DNA of 64,000 nt from Larix kaempferi. Its lineage: Eukaryota > Streptophyta > Pinopsida > Pinales > Pinaceae. The notes under the pieces were generated by a model. That model was not told the DNA's origin. It saw only the letters and a program-made list of their open reading frames with translations, and ran no database searches. Of this stretch, positions 1 through 10,660 are shown piece after piece. The position numbers were made by a program, and so were the translations under genes. Location of the stretch: NCBI GenBank assembly GCA_027924585.1, contig BSBM01000372.1, positions 5,439,001-5,503,000 on the forward strand. The letters are read 5' to 3'. The number at the start of each line of letters is the position of its first letter. The first letter of the stretch is position 1.

Positions 1-2
1 AT

Positions 3-1025
3 GTAACTAATCAATGTATACTTAAACAGGTTGGAAGAACTCATGATGGTTCTACAAACACAAGTGTAGATAGTTATCCAGAAGTTGGGTCTTTTCTCAC
101 TGTCGCTTACATTCCAAATGATGGTGAATATGATAATGGGCCCAATGTTGGTAATCCAGATGACATAAAAGCTATTACATCCATGTCATTAGGAATTCCT
201 ATTGAGAAAGTTACTACATATGAACAACATTTATGTTTCTCTAGAGTTGAAGCTTTGGACACAGTCATATGGAAATCAAGAATGAAGGTCCTTAAAGTTC
301 CTTCCAATAAAGAAGCCATGAAGGCTATGGTTCAGAGGAAACTGATACAAGACCTAAATACTTCTAATCAAATTGATGTCAGTTTAGATGTGCGTCTTTT
401 AGGTGACAACCACCACATATCTTTGAAATTGTTAGAATTCAAGTGCGCACTCACTAAGGTTGTAAAATGGAGGCCATTTATAGTAATATTGCGTGATGAA
501 ATTGAGAAAGCTTACCCTCATATTTTGAAACTCCAAGCACACAAGAATGGCCATCACTTTGATTTCCAAGATTGAATAATGTCTCTTAAAAATACCTCCA
601 TTATTATGACACCCAATGTTGAGTCCACCAACAGTACAAAAATCGGAAGTAATATAATTGAATTGACTTTTGGAAAAGGAGATCATGAACATATACTTTT
701 AGCCTTAAAAACAATTGTCAGAAAAGAATTGATACAACAAAAATGTGTTGGTAATGAAGATCAACAATTACTCATAAATGGAATCCAAAAGATGATATGG
801 AAGACAAAAAATTACAAGTTGTATTGTTTCAAAAAATCACCACTCAAGCAGAGAGGATTAAAACAAAAAATTCTAGGCTCACATCCAAAGAAAAGAACAA
901 ATCCAGGAAACACATCTCAAGTCAGTGCTTCAATGCAAATCCAGGATAAAGTTGATATCAGTAAAATCAGCTTTGAGGACAAATCTCCCTTTAAAGGGGG
1001 TGGCAATGTAATTAATATGAAATAA
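3..1025 (+). pseudogene. Unrecognised protein fragment with one in-frame TGA
   Basis: One reading frame is open from the window edge to a TGA at 573-575 and continues in the same frame to a TAA at 1023-1025, about 340 codons with a single interruption. I do not recognise the product. The first half mixes acidic stretches (around codons 40-60) with a well-ordered hydrophobic/charged pattern; the second half is lysine-rich and basic near its end, as in a nucleic-acid-binding tail. The 5' end lies outside the window. A CAG at bases 28-30 could be a splice acceptor, but this is not proven. The frame survives a kilobase with only one stop, so it is either recently dead or a multi-exon relic. It could be a host gene or a transposon protein. 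No similarity to pol, transposase DDE or gag motifs is visible. Confidence 0.4.
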
Positions 1026-1317
1026 TAATAATTAATAATAGTAAATAAGTATTAATGAGAAGTTGCAACTCCTCAAGTTAGGCCCAAGTTATATTTAAGC
1101 GTGCTAGTTCATTCTATAATCATTCATAATCTAATATATTATTCCTATTTATCATTCAATATGAAAGTCAGATTCTACTATTAAGAGTCCAACTGGATAA
1201 TGTTGTTGCATTAGTCATCTTCAGCCCTTCCTGTTATGTAACTGGATTTTTGCCCTTCTTCGTTTCGACCTACCTTATAGAGCTTCAGGAAGAAGCACCT
1301 TTCTCCCCTACAGGTTT

Positions 1318-2089
1318 TGTTGTTGGAGACGACATCACACCCTAAAAACCCAACTGTATGAATATTTTTAGTACTTCGGTGTTGGTAAGTGGTTCTGACA
1401 TGCGCCTACACACTAGTTGGCTCTTTGGTTATGGAAGCTCTGCAATCACATGCAGATGAAATAGGCTTCCCCGTAAAACGTATAAGGGCTTGGCCGAGGC
1501 CTATTTATAGGCCCTGCTAGTCTGAAACGTGGTGATCAACCACTAATGGGGTGGTTAATGCTTCGTCCTTCCACTAGATCTCCTTTGGGATCCCGGTCTT
1601 GTCGACCAATCATCATGGCCGAACCAATGATGTTTCTTTAATTGCTAAAAGGTGGCAGTTCCGTCATGTTGTTAAATCAGTTTAATTCAGCATTTAATTG
1701 CTAGCCTATCAACGGGATCCTAGTGAGATTTCGGTCACTTCGCCCTTTATTAATGCTGAAGTGGTCATATCCATCGTTAATGCTTGATTTTGTTGGTGCT
1801 GCCATTTTGGATAATGTCCAATAGATGCCATGGCTAACGTTTTCCATCGTGACATGCTGGTGGGTCTGACAAGTGGTTCTGACACACACGTGTGCTTTTT
1901 GATTACTTAGTTGCGTAGCTGCAATCCCATGACATGGGTCACAGCGAAGCTCCTCATTCCTCATGGTTGCATTGTTCAACGTGACCTGCGCAGCTACATG
2001 CTTTGCGGTTCCTAGTTCTATACTTTGTACCTTCTCTTCTTCATTGGATCTGCACAGCTACCCTTTCGTGCTTCGAGCTACGTAGTTCA
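1318..2089 (-). repeat. Putative 3' LTR of the degraded Gypsy element
   Basis: This stretch lies just beyond a purine-rich tract (read on the - strand) that follows the integrase end. It begins with TG and ends with CA, as LTRs do. No second copy was found on the far side of the element, so the call rests on position and termini only. The 13-base motif AAGTGGTTCTGAC occurs twice inside (near 1385 and 1868). Other boundaries are possible. Confidence 0.25.
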
Positions 2090-2134
2090 TTTTTCTTTCT
2101 TTTTCTTTTCTTTTTTTTTTTTTTTTTTTTTTAC
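2090..2134 (-). other. Polypurine-tract-like run (A/G on - strand)
   Basis: On the + strand this is an almost pure T/C tract with a run of more than twenty T. On the - strand it is a long A/G run lying between the integrase remnant and the putative LTR, where a polypurine tract primes plus-strand synthesis. Alternatively it is a retroposed poly-A tail. Confidence 0.3.
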
Positions 2135-3250
2135 AGAGGATTTTGCTCAATAGGTCTATCTTGATAGGGTTTTAGTCTACTCCCATTGACTAATCTAGGA
2201 AGGTTGTCTCCAGCTAACATGGCTAATTGAATTGTGCCAGTGTTAGTAACATGTAGAAAAATATAGGGACCAAGCCAATGCATTGTAAACTTTCTAGGAA
2301 ATTTCATGAATTTACTATCATACAGAAGGACTAGATCACCTACCTTTAAGGACTTGTTTTTTATATGGCGATCATGCCATGCTTTTTCTCTGTCCTTTTG
2401 TACTTGTTGGTGAAATCCTGCAATGAAGCAATATTCCTCCTTGTAATCTTCCATTCTTGTAAATGGAGCTATCCTTAGGCTAGGAACAATATACTCCATG
2501 GGAATCACTGCTTCCTATCCATAGGTTAACCTAAAAGGTGTGTGGCCAGTCAGTTTCTTACAAGTAGTTCTGTATGCCCACAATACAGCTGAAATGCACA
2601 GGTCCCAGTCATCCCTATTCACATTGCATACATTAGTTAGCTCATTCTCTAGCACCTTATTGAAAGCCTCCACCATTCTATTTACTTGCGGATGATATGG
2701 TGTACTTCGCTGGTGGTAAATATGGAATTATTCTATCAGTGCCTCAATACTTATGTTTAGAAAATGGTTTCCTTGATCACTCATCAAAATCTTAGGGCAT
2801 TCGAACCTAGTAAGGATTTTTTTTTAAATGAACTGCGCGACAGTAACTGTGCTAAAGTCCTTCACTAACTTTGCTTCTGCCCATCTGGTGAGATAATTAG
2901 TAGCAGTGATGATGTATCTCACCCCAGTCCTTTTCCCCTATGGGTTTATAGGTCCTGCAAAATCAATGGCCTGTTTCTCAAATTCTTGAAGTGTCAGCTG
3001 TGGATTCAAAGGAATTTCATCTCTTCACGATTACTTTCCTGTCCTTTGACAAACATCGCAACTCTAGCAATGTTCCTTTGTGTCCTTGTGGATAGTAGAC
3101 CACCATAGCCCTTCTTGCAATATATTATGCGCAGTATCTCTTCCTGCATAGTGGCCTCCCGATATGCTTGAATGTGCTTCAACCAAAATAAATGGCTTCT
3201 CGTGCTCTAAAACACATCTGCATAGCACTTCATCCGGTCAAAATTTGTAT
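2131..3250 (-). pseudogene. Ty3/Gypsy integrase remnant
   Basis: Read on the - strand in broken frames. The right part keeps the HHCC zinc-binding pattern (HYAGRDTAHNILQ and a downstream C-D-V-C around 3050). The middle keeps the catalytic-core signature S-T-P-Y-H-P-Q followed by a glutamate seven residues later (about 2690). The left end (2131-2508) keeps the C-terminal module with the VLLYDSKFMKFP and LGPY patterns. No chromodomain follows, which fits a Tat/Athila-like rather than a chromovirus lineage. Several stops and frame slips make it non-functional. Integrase would insert the cDNA copy into host DNA. Confidence 0.75.
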
Positions 3251-3306
3251 AGTTGTCCCTCAATTATGGTGAAGTCTGTTGCTCGCACTACCAACTACTT
3301 TTTCTA

Positions 3307-3855
3307 CTACGTAGTGAACTCAATGGGTGCCAACCTAGTAGTCAAGAAGTCTATCATATCTTTATAGTAATCATCAGTTATTTGGATGGCAAACAACTGC
3401 ACATCAGGAAGATTGTCTTCAAGGTTCGTAGGTTTCTCTCCTGAATCGATCCTTGATAAATGATTAGGTCCTATGTTCAATCTGTCCGGCTTAACAATAA
3501 TTTCAAAGTCGTATTCATAAAAGAGTAACAACAATATGCAGATTCGCCCCCCTAACACTGGCTTGTTGACCAGGTATTTCAAAGAAAAATGGTTAGCGAA
3601 CATAGAGAAGTGCGCACCAATCAAATAGTGCATGAACTTTTGCAGTGCATAGACCATAGCTAGACCTTCTCTCTCAATGGTCGTGTAATTCTTTTCTGTA
3701 GATGAGAGCTTCCTACTCAAAAATGAAATGGGATGGTCAATACTTCCATCTCTCGTTTGTGCTAGGACAACTCCCAATGCTATACATGAAGCATCAACAT
3801 GTACATGAAATGGCTTCTCCCAGTTTGAAAAAAGTAGGATCGGTGCAGTTACCAT
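3307..3855 (-). pseudogene. Ty3/Gypsy RNase H remnant
   Basis: A 182-codon open stretch holds the RNase H core. It shows HVDASCIALGVVLAQ with the first catalytic Asp, SFLSRKLSSTEKNYTTIEREGLA with the Glu, and a degenerate third motif in which the expected T-D-H appears as A-N-H. The loss of that Asp argues for inactivity. The tether after it (NHLSRIDSG) matches the end of RNase H in plant Gypsy polyproteins. It follows the RT remnant on the same strand. Confidence 0.8.
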
Positions 3856-3978
3856 TTTCTCTTTTAATGTGTCAAAGCCTTATTCACATTCTGCGTTCCA
3901 GATTAATGGCGCATCTTTCTTTAACAGCTTCTCCATGGTTGCAGTTATCTGTGCATAACCCTTTATAAAATTCCTATA

Positions 3979-5124
3979 TTAACGTGTATGGCCCAATGTG
4001 GTGCGCAAATTCTCTACTAAATTCAGTGTTGGCAGGTTTACAATAACGACAATCTTCATAGGATCAACCATCAAGCCTTGTTTGCATACTATGTGTCCCA
4101 ACAAAATTCCACAGGGTACAAAAAAAAGACACTTCTTCAGGTTCAATGAAATTTGGTGTTGTCTGCACTTTTCTAGCATCAATCTAAGGTTTGCGTAATG
4201 GTCCTTCAACAACCGAAATACTGTCCAATAATCAAAATAGGATTCTCAGAACTTATGGATGAAATCTTTAAATGTTTCGACCACAACTCTAGAAAATATG
4301 GCAGGTGCGTTCTTGAGACCAAAAGGCATTACTGTGTACTGGAACGACCCCCATTGAGTGGAAATTTTTTTCTTGTGTCTATCTGCTAGATCAGTTCCTA
4401 TCTGATGGTATCCCGAAAATCCATCAATGAAGGAATATGCCTCATTTCCTCCAACATTGTCGAGCACCTCATTAGTGAAGGGAGTAGGAAATGGGTCATG
4501 CATCGAAGCATCATTCAATTTTATGAGATCCACATAGATCCTGATCTCACCCTTAGTTTTCTTGTCCTGGATCACCATCGGGTTGATCCACTCTCACTCT
4601 TCGACCGGCTAAATGATCCCTACATCGAGCATTTTATCAAGTTCTACCCTGACTCGTTCTTTGTATCATGGATTCAGTTTATAAGACCTTTGTTTACCAG
4701 GATTCACACCTAGCTTAAGAGTTATCTTCATAACCCCTAAGTCGTCGAGAATACCTTTCATTTCTATAAACTTTGTCGGGAATAAATCCTGGTATTCATG
4801 TAACAGGTCTGCAATCTCCACGACCATTTGATCATCCCAGTAGTCTCCAATATACGCGAACTTTGGCTCTTCATTGGTGCCAATGTTCACTTTCTTCGTT
4901 TTGACAGGTCCACTCATGTTTGGAATTTCTAGCGGAGGTCCCTCTTCATCTCGCGCACCTTCGGACTCAGGTATGTTTATGTTGCATGGGTCCTCCTCAT
5001 CACTTTCTTCTTTGTCTTCAACCTCTTCAGCAAGGTTATAGCATTCCCGGGCATGCTCTATCTGTTTTATGTACTCTGGCTGTAGGCTTTTAGGTATTTC
5101 TCCAAAGAATTCCTCTAATGTCAT
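3979..5124 (-). pseudogene. Ty3/Gypsy reverse transcriptase remnant
   Basis: Three open stretches on the - strand cover the pre-RT linker (4666-5124, acidic, ending in a K-L-G-V-N-P-G pattern), the fingers/palm (4246-4578, with RIYVDLIKLND, FIDGFSGYHQI and VMPFGLKNAPAIF) and the thumb side (3979-4212, with SLNLKKCLFFVPCGILLGH). The catalytic Y/F-x-D-D falls in the gap between frames at about 4220-4245 and is not readable. The domain order and wording match the non-chromodomain Gypsy group. It is dead through stops and frameshifts. Confidence 0.8.
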
Positions 5125-5736
5125 GTTTCTATGTGGACATTCTAGTGTAAATATCCTTCCCTTGATAATCTACAAAGCATCATTTATGTTAGGGCCGTCG
5201 TCTTCAAAACTGAAGCTCTTTTGAAAGTTCGCAGTCAGGGTAGGCCAATCTATAGTTTCTCTATGCAACTCTATGTCTAGATACCACTTCTTTGGAATGT
5301 GTTCCTCCAACATGTGCACAAACAGATGCACCCATTTTGTTGGTGGTCTTTGCTCCCATGCTTGTGAACATATTTCAATATGCTTCCTTGGATCTATCTA
5401 TCCATTATATTTTTCAAAGGTCAACGCAACCTTCTCAGTGAATCTGATTTGCATCTTGATTCTACACTAATCCCATGTTGTCAATTTGTCCTTATGCACA
5501 GCTCACCATCTAGCAGGTGCCTCGCGCAATGCCATGTCTAGCGCTGGTAAGCGATTTTCTTCTGCAATTGCTACAGTATATTCTTTGATAAAGGAAGACA
5601 AATTAGATGAACCATCGTAGGTAGGGATTGGACTTACCTCCTTTCCAATCCATCGTAGTGACCTTGTAATATGTGCGCATTTCCTCGTAGATACTTCATG
5701 CATACGGCCTTGCTAGCTCTCCAATCTTGCATCAAA

Positions 5737-6072
5737 TTATGAGATGCAAGAGCTGTCACATCTCCAGCTGAGTGTTCCATTTACAGTAGGATTAATATAG
5801 TCTTCTTGGTTTGCATTCATCTTGTAAAGGCGGTCGAGGTCTTGAGCTCTAGATTCTTGCTGAATCAGCTCACTGTATCTTTCTCTGTTTGCAGGGTCCA
5901 GCGGTGCGATGACACTGAGATGATTCCCTTCAAATATCATCTTCTTTGTTTTCAAGTTTATGATGGCGAGGTTATCTATAGCCCAGTCGATTCCCAACAG
6001 CGCAAGATAAGGCTGACTGTCATCCACAATTTCGATAACCTCGAAGTCTGAATGACTTCGCACTCCATTCAT
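5737..6072 (-). pseudogene. Ty3/Gypsy aspartic protease region remnant
   Basis: A 111-codon stretch contains the C-terminal half of a retroviral-type protease (LALLGIDWAI, then an N-L-K-T-K-K-M-I-F strand), as found between gag and RT in plant Gypsy elements. The catalytic D-S/T-G is not visible in this frame and would lie to the right, near 6100-6250, in broken sequence. Confidence 0.5.
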
Positions 6073-6488
6073 GTGAACAATAACATTGGCTAACCTTCCA
6101 AAAGGTATGACTTTCTCCTAGTTGGCCATTCTCAAGTGTTTCGGTGACCATAGTAACTTTGGTCTCCCCATTTGCTGCCATGTCTATTTAGTTAAGACAT
6201 TTACTTCAGATCCCAGATCAAGAATGATCTCATCCATCTCATAATCCTTTATTTGTGCAGTTTCTTAAATTTTTGGTCAAATTCCCAAGTTGTCTCATTT
6301 GGTTTTTGCTTGATTTCTTTTAACTTTGTTATACATTGGGATTCTGACTTCAGTTTCTTGAACTCGCTCAATAGCGCAACCTTAATTTATGCTAAGGTAC
6401 TCTGATTTCCAACATAATACTTTATGAACCAATTCAAGGATCTATCTCTAAATGTGGTGATGAGCTGCGCTTGCTTCACAGCATCATC

Positions 6489-7016
6489 CTAAACTTGCTT
6501 AACACTCCATATAGCTTCACATAGAAACCAATGTTGCTTAGGGTCTTCTAGACCCATTCCTTTGAATATCAGCATCTTAATATCATCAGTCATCCTTCTC
6601 CTAGGCGGTGTAGTGTTCTGTGGAGGGTACTGAGTGACGAAGGTAAAGTTTGCATTGTGCAAAATGTTCTGAGATGGGATAGTCGGATTTAGAACGGTCT
6701 GAACCGGGATGATCTGAGTACTCACTCTCGAGGTGTTACTAGGATTGATGCTCTGAGGATCAGGAATATAATTAACAACTAGAGGGTTCGGAACTGACGG
6801 AATCTAAGAAATAGGATCCACGGTACTTGCAACGGGTGGATTCTGTGGTGTAATAGGCTGATAGGTGGTGGATGAAGGTGTAGTTTGGCTATCAGGATGA
6901 GTTTGTAAATCAATATCTACGCGGAGTCTAGTCTTCTGAGTGGTACACTTATATATTTTTCCACTTCTCAAATTATGTGTCTCTTCGTCAGAATCACTAT
7001 AAATGCTATTGACCAT
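6489..7016 (-). pseudogene. Ty3/Gypsy gag N-terminal remnant
   Basis: Two - strand stretches (6804-7016 and 6489-6725) form the start of a gag-like protein. It begins MVNSIYSDSDEETHNLRSGK, followed by a Pro/Thr/Gln-rich linker and then a segment with KGMGLEDPKQHWFLCEAIW, which resembles the first helices of a plant Gypsy capsid. Downstream gag up to the protease is broken. The start is the first Met in frame after the leader. Confidence 0.5.
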
Positions 7017-7124
7017 TAAAGATTCAAACTGCTAGGAATCTTTACTACATTTTTAAAATACCTTTTTTAGCTAAAAGCATTTTAATGTATAAACTCAAAT
7101 TGTTCAGGTACTTACCTCTGAAAA

Positions 7125-7351
7125 TGCAGCGAGAAACTATTCGCTCATACAATAATAATTACCAAAAGACCTAGTAAATCAAATAAGCCATTAATAGGCG
7201 AACTTATATAGATATTTTTAATAGATAAGAAGATGATTAATAATTTACAATGAGGCTCGCTTTTATAGGCTTGAGTGTGTATAGTGAAGGGTTACACCCT
7301 TTCACTTAATAATTAATAACTTTAATTAACATACATATAATATTCATAGCA
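7125..7351 (-). repeat. 3' LTR of the short LTR element
   Basis: This 227-bp repeat has TG...CA ends and matches 9672-9897 with about eight substitutions and one single-base indel. The 5-bp left flank is GAAAA. Confidence 0.85.
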
Positions 7352-7366
7352 TTTCCACTCTCTTAA
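7352..7366 (-). other. Polypurine tract
   Basis: On the - strand the sequence AAGAGAGTGGAAA directly precedes the LTR start TGCTATG. That is the expected place for plus-strand priming. Confidence 0.6.
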
Positions 7367-8650
7367 AGAGGCTTTGTCCTCAAAGCCTTATAATTTTGTC
7401 GCATTGTTCTTTGCGATGTCGTGGCCACTGAAACATGTCGATACGAACTGCTAAGTGTAGAGCATAACTTCCGATATGTGGACGGATCAATCCATCCCAA
7501 ATTGATTTGTTGTGGATTGATGGGATTCCCTACTGATGTGTCGTCAGGAGATTTGATCACATTAGTACCATTATCTTTTGACATTTCCAATGTTTTCAAA
7601 TATCGATTTTTATGGTTGGGGTGTCGATAGGGAACTTTCACGATATCATTTTCATTTACGAATATCGCCTTTAAAGCATTGATCTGAGTTGGAAGTTGTA
7701 TTTTCATCTCTTGAGGATTTAAGCTTTTGTTCTGTATCTTTTCCAACTTGTTTTCTAACTACCTATTATCATTTTGAAACTTCTTAATCAATTCGACTTG
7801 CGATTTTCTGTCATCTTCAAATGTCTTAAGTTGTTCCTTAAGATCTTCATTATGACTTCTGATACAAGTATTTTCTTCCTGCTTTTCTAGATGTTTCCCT
7901 TCAATGCCGTCCATAGATTGTTCTATCTTTTGGCTATTTTTCAACTTCTTAATTTTTGTGACTAGTATCTTGTTATGATTTCTTAGTCTAAAAATTTCTT
8001 CAGCATTGTTAGATAATGCTTTATTATTCTTCGTGATCTCCGAATTATGTGTCTTTTTAGAGTCGTCATTTTGTTGTTGAAGAACTTTTATCTGTTGTCG
8101 ACACTGGCCGACCTCTGATTCTTTACTTTTCTAATTTATGTCGTAACTGCATTAGTTCTTCATCTTTGTCGCTAACGATTTTGTTCAAGCATATTATTTC
8201 TGCTTCGTAATTATTTATTTCCTTTTTTATATCTTGATTTTTCAACCTCTGATTGAAATCACTTTCATCTTTTAATTCCTTGATTTGTGCACATAATTTT
8301 TCTATGTGATTTTTCTGGTTGGACATTCTTTGTTCGTTGAACCTTTCTTGTATCTTATGTAGCTCAATCCTTACTTCTGATTGTGTATTAATGTCTCGTA
8401 ATTCTTCATTGTCTTTTCGATAGTGCTTTAACTTGGCTTCTAATTTCTCTCGCAAATCGGCTTCCATGGCTTCTGTCTTCTTTGACGGTGGAACGATCTT
8501 CTTTGATTTCTTTGATGAGTATTTCTTAAACTTGGTCGTCTTTCTTTGACTTGACTTATCCAATGATGGATAGTCTTTGCTAGATCTTCACTTCTTTTCT
8601 TCGATTTGTCCTCTTTGACTTTTTCTTGATTTTGTCTTCTTCGATATTTC
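7363..8650 (-). pseudogene. Broken coiled-coil protein of the short LTR element
   Basis: Three open stretches on the - strand (8123-8563, 7759-7944 and 7363-7746) belong to one protein of roughly 400 residues. Past the stop at about 8123 the frame continues after a single-base slip, and an in-frame TAG separates the second and third parts. The first two parts are almost entirely Lys/Glu/Asn/Gln-rich heptad sequence (for example LREKLEAKLKHYRKDNEELR), a long predicted coiled coil. The last part is not coiled and contains IVKVPYRHPNHKNRYLKTLE. The N-terminus is Lys/Ser-rich and basic. There is no zinc knuckle, protease or RT. It occupies the gag position, so a structural, particle-forming role is an inference; it could be a captured host coiled-coil gene. 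Confidence 0.55.
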
Positions 8651-8995
8651 GTATTTTTTTATTTTCAAATAATTATTATTTTAATAAAATAATAATATTA
8701 TTTCTCTTTTATAAAATAATTATAATGTTTTTTTGTAAAGGAAATAATTATAAATATTTTTCCTTATAAAGATAGGCTTAAGGACTTTGATAATAATAAT
8801 ATATTATTATAAATAATAATAATAATATTATAATTTATTTTGGAAGACTTTTAAATTATAATAAATATTATAATTTGGAGTTCATATGGGATAGGGTTTT
8901 CTTTTCGAATCAGAATGAAAAAAGAATATAAAAATTATAACAATATTATTATAATTTTTTGTTTTGGACCTTAATTAGGTTTTTTTTCCTTTTTT

Positions 8996-9545
8996 TTAAA
9001 GAGCGGAAGGTGGCACGTAGCGAGCAATGAGGATGCGCATTTGGGAGAGAAGGAGCGATGGAGTGTGGCTAAGGAGCAGAGCTGGATGAAGTGTGTTGTG
9101 GTGGCGTGGGAGGTGAGTGAGGGCAGAGGAGGGCACGCAGGGAGGAGCACGGAAGGGAAGGGAGATGGGGAGAGGAGGGAGGCATGGTGACAGAGTGGAG
9201 GAGGATGGCGGGAGGCTACGCAGGCTGCGGTTGACTGGAGGCGTGGCCTGGGAGGAAGAGTTCACGAGGGCGTGGGAGACGAGCTGCTGTGGGAGTGGAT
9301 GGATGCGATATGGAGGTGGGACGCAGCAGAGACGCTGTGGAAGGGAGTCGAAGGTGGAGGAGGGCGTGAGATGTAAGCGCGTGGGGCAACATGGGTAGCG
9401 AATGGAAGGTGGTGTGCGTGCAGCGTGCACATATGGTATTCGACGTCGGTTGAGTGTGGCGTGGCTCATGGTAGTGGGAACGTGACAGTGAGGGAATGAA
9501 AGCATGAGGGGATTGAGCAATGTGTGGACAGGAGGATTGAGAGAG
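8996..9545. other. G-rich, strongly skewed leader island
   Basis: About 550 bases are rich in G and A on the + strand (GGAGG, GGGAG and GTGGA repeated) and poor in C and T, between long AT-rich stretches. On the transcribed (-) strand this is a C/T-rich leader between primer site and ORF. The 174-codon Pro/Ser/Leu-rich open stretch on the - strand is probably a by-product of this composition. Confidence 0.5.
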
Positions 9546-9657
9546 ATGTGAGGGAGGTCAAAAACCCTCTTCAGATAATTCTGAAGTTATGGCTAAAAAC
9601 CAAGGTTAGGAGAAACTCCGAGATTATGGCTACCACCTACCGCCGGATCAGAAGCTA

Positions 9658-9669
9658 GCTCTGATACCA
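9658..9669 (-). other. Primer binding site, initiator-Met tRNA
   Basis: On the - strand TGGTATCAGAGC lies two bases inside the 5' LTR. It is complementary to the 3' end of plant initiator-Met tRNA. Confidence 0.8.
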
Positions 9670-9671
9670 AA

Positions 9672-9897
9672 TGCAGCAAAAAACTATTCGCTATACAATA
9701 ATAGTTACCAAATGACCTGGTAAATCAAATAAGCCATTAATAGGCGAACTTATATAGATATTTTTAATATATAAGAAGATGATTAATAATTTACAATGAG
9801 GCTAGCTTTTATAGGCTTGAGCGTGTATAGTGAAGGGTTACACCCTTTCACTTAATAATTAATAACTTTAATTAACATACATATAATATTCATAGCA
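9672..9897 (-). repeat. 5' LTR of the short LTR element
   Basis: This 226-bp partner of 7125-7351 is flanked on the right by GAAAC. It ends ATAGCA and starts TGCAGC on the + strand. Confidence 0.85.
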
Positions 9898-10660
9898 GAA
9901 ACCTTTGAAAAACTATGCTTCGGCTGCGTTGTAGGACTTCAGGGTGTCCACAACGAACTTGGTGACGAAGCCTTCTAGGATACTGTCGACCCAAAATTCG
10001 AATGCTTTAGAAAATGGACTATTTGTTACTTTGAGCATCGGAATGACCTATGGAGTCCAATCGGTAGGTATATCTGGCGGGAAACAATTCTTACGATGTA
10101 CGAGCTGCGATAACCACTTGTGCAACTCGTTTCCAAAATATGCCCAAGAGATCTCGTGGATAACTTTCCATAGATATTTGTTCAACCAATCTATATCAGA
10201 TAGATGCGGATCTCTATTTTATTTCCTGGCGAAGTCTCTTTCTATCTTATCGCATGAAGCCTAGATTTATTTCTTGTCCGGATACCAAATTTTTGCAATC
10301 AACGGAACCTTTTCTCCCGAGCACATCACTTCTTTCAGGTACGGCAAATCATCGCAGGTTCTTTTTCTAGCAATGGAACCATTTTTTGGCTTCTATAACT
10401 ATCTTGAGGTTTTCTATAAAGACCCAGGTTCTTCGCGGTTCAAGGAACCAACAAAACCCCTTTTCACCGGCCCTTTCGGCAACAATATGCGAGCATACTG
10501 AGGTCTCACCCGATGTGAATTTATGGGGGGGTTGTGGAATCTGGTTTCCACAACCATGTGATGAGTGCTTAACAGATATGATGAACAATGCACTGCGGAA
10601 ATCGCACTGATGACTAAGGACTGCGTGGGGCTTAACCCCTTTGCAGACAATACTTCTCTA
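9898..10660 (-). pseudogene. Degenerate unrecognised ORF upstream of the old Gypsy gag
   Basis: On the - strand a protein can be followed from about 10400 to 9908 with stops but little frame change. It contains DIDWLNKYLWKVIHEISWAY and ends FVTKFVVDTLKSYNAAEA followed by TAG. A second open piece lies at 10414-10650. I do not recognise the family. Its strand and position match the old Gypsy element interrupted at 7125-9897, so it may be that element's leader ORF. Some large plant Gypsy lineages carry an ORF ahead of gag. It could equally be an unrelated relic. Confidence 0.3.
10530..10555. repeat. Perfect 10-bp stem-loop
   Basis: The arms GGTTGTGGAA and TTCCACAACC are separated by six bases (TCTGGT). 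No role is assigned. It lies beside the degenerate ORF. Confidence 0.6.

Larger units (their letters stand above)
2131..7124 (-). mobile_element. Degraded Ty3/Gypsy retrotransposon body
   Basis: Gag, protease, RT, RNase H and integrase remnants occur in correct order on the - strand over 5 kb, with many stops and frame slips. This is an old insertion. A short LTR element has inserted at its 5' side (7125-9897). A degenerate ORF to the right of that insertion (9898-10660) may be the interrupted leader or an extra upstream ORF. No matching 5' LTR was found. Confidence 0.75.
7125..9897 (-). mobile_element. Non-autonomous short LTR retrotransposon with coiled-coil ORF
   Basis: Two near-identical terminal repeats (7125-7351 and 9672-9897, about 96% identical by eye) flank 2.3 kb. 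Both start TGCAGC and end ATAGCA. Next to the right LTR is an initiator-Met primer site, and next to the left LTR a purine tract, so the element reads right to left. The flanks carry GAAAA and GAAAC, a 4/5 match to a 5-bp target duplication. The interior has no protease, RT or integrase. It holds a broken, highly charged coiled-coil ORF and a G-rich leader. It must have moved with enzymes from another element. Confidence 0.8.

Noticed and set aside
7104-7116. Splice donor AG|GTAAGT on the - strand before the old Gypsy gag
   Set aside because: The motif is good, but no acceptor or exon could be tied to it; it may be chance.
8996-9520. 174-codon Pro/Ser/Leu-rich frame on the - strand
   Set aside because: It comes from the G-rich composition of the opposite strand, has no domain and begins and ends with the skewed island.
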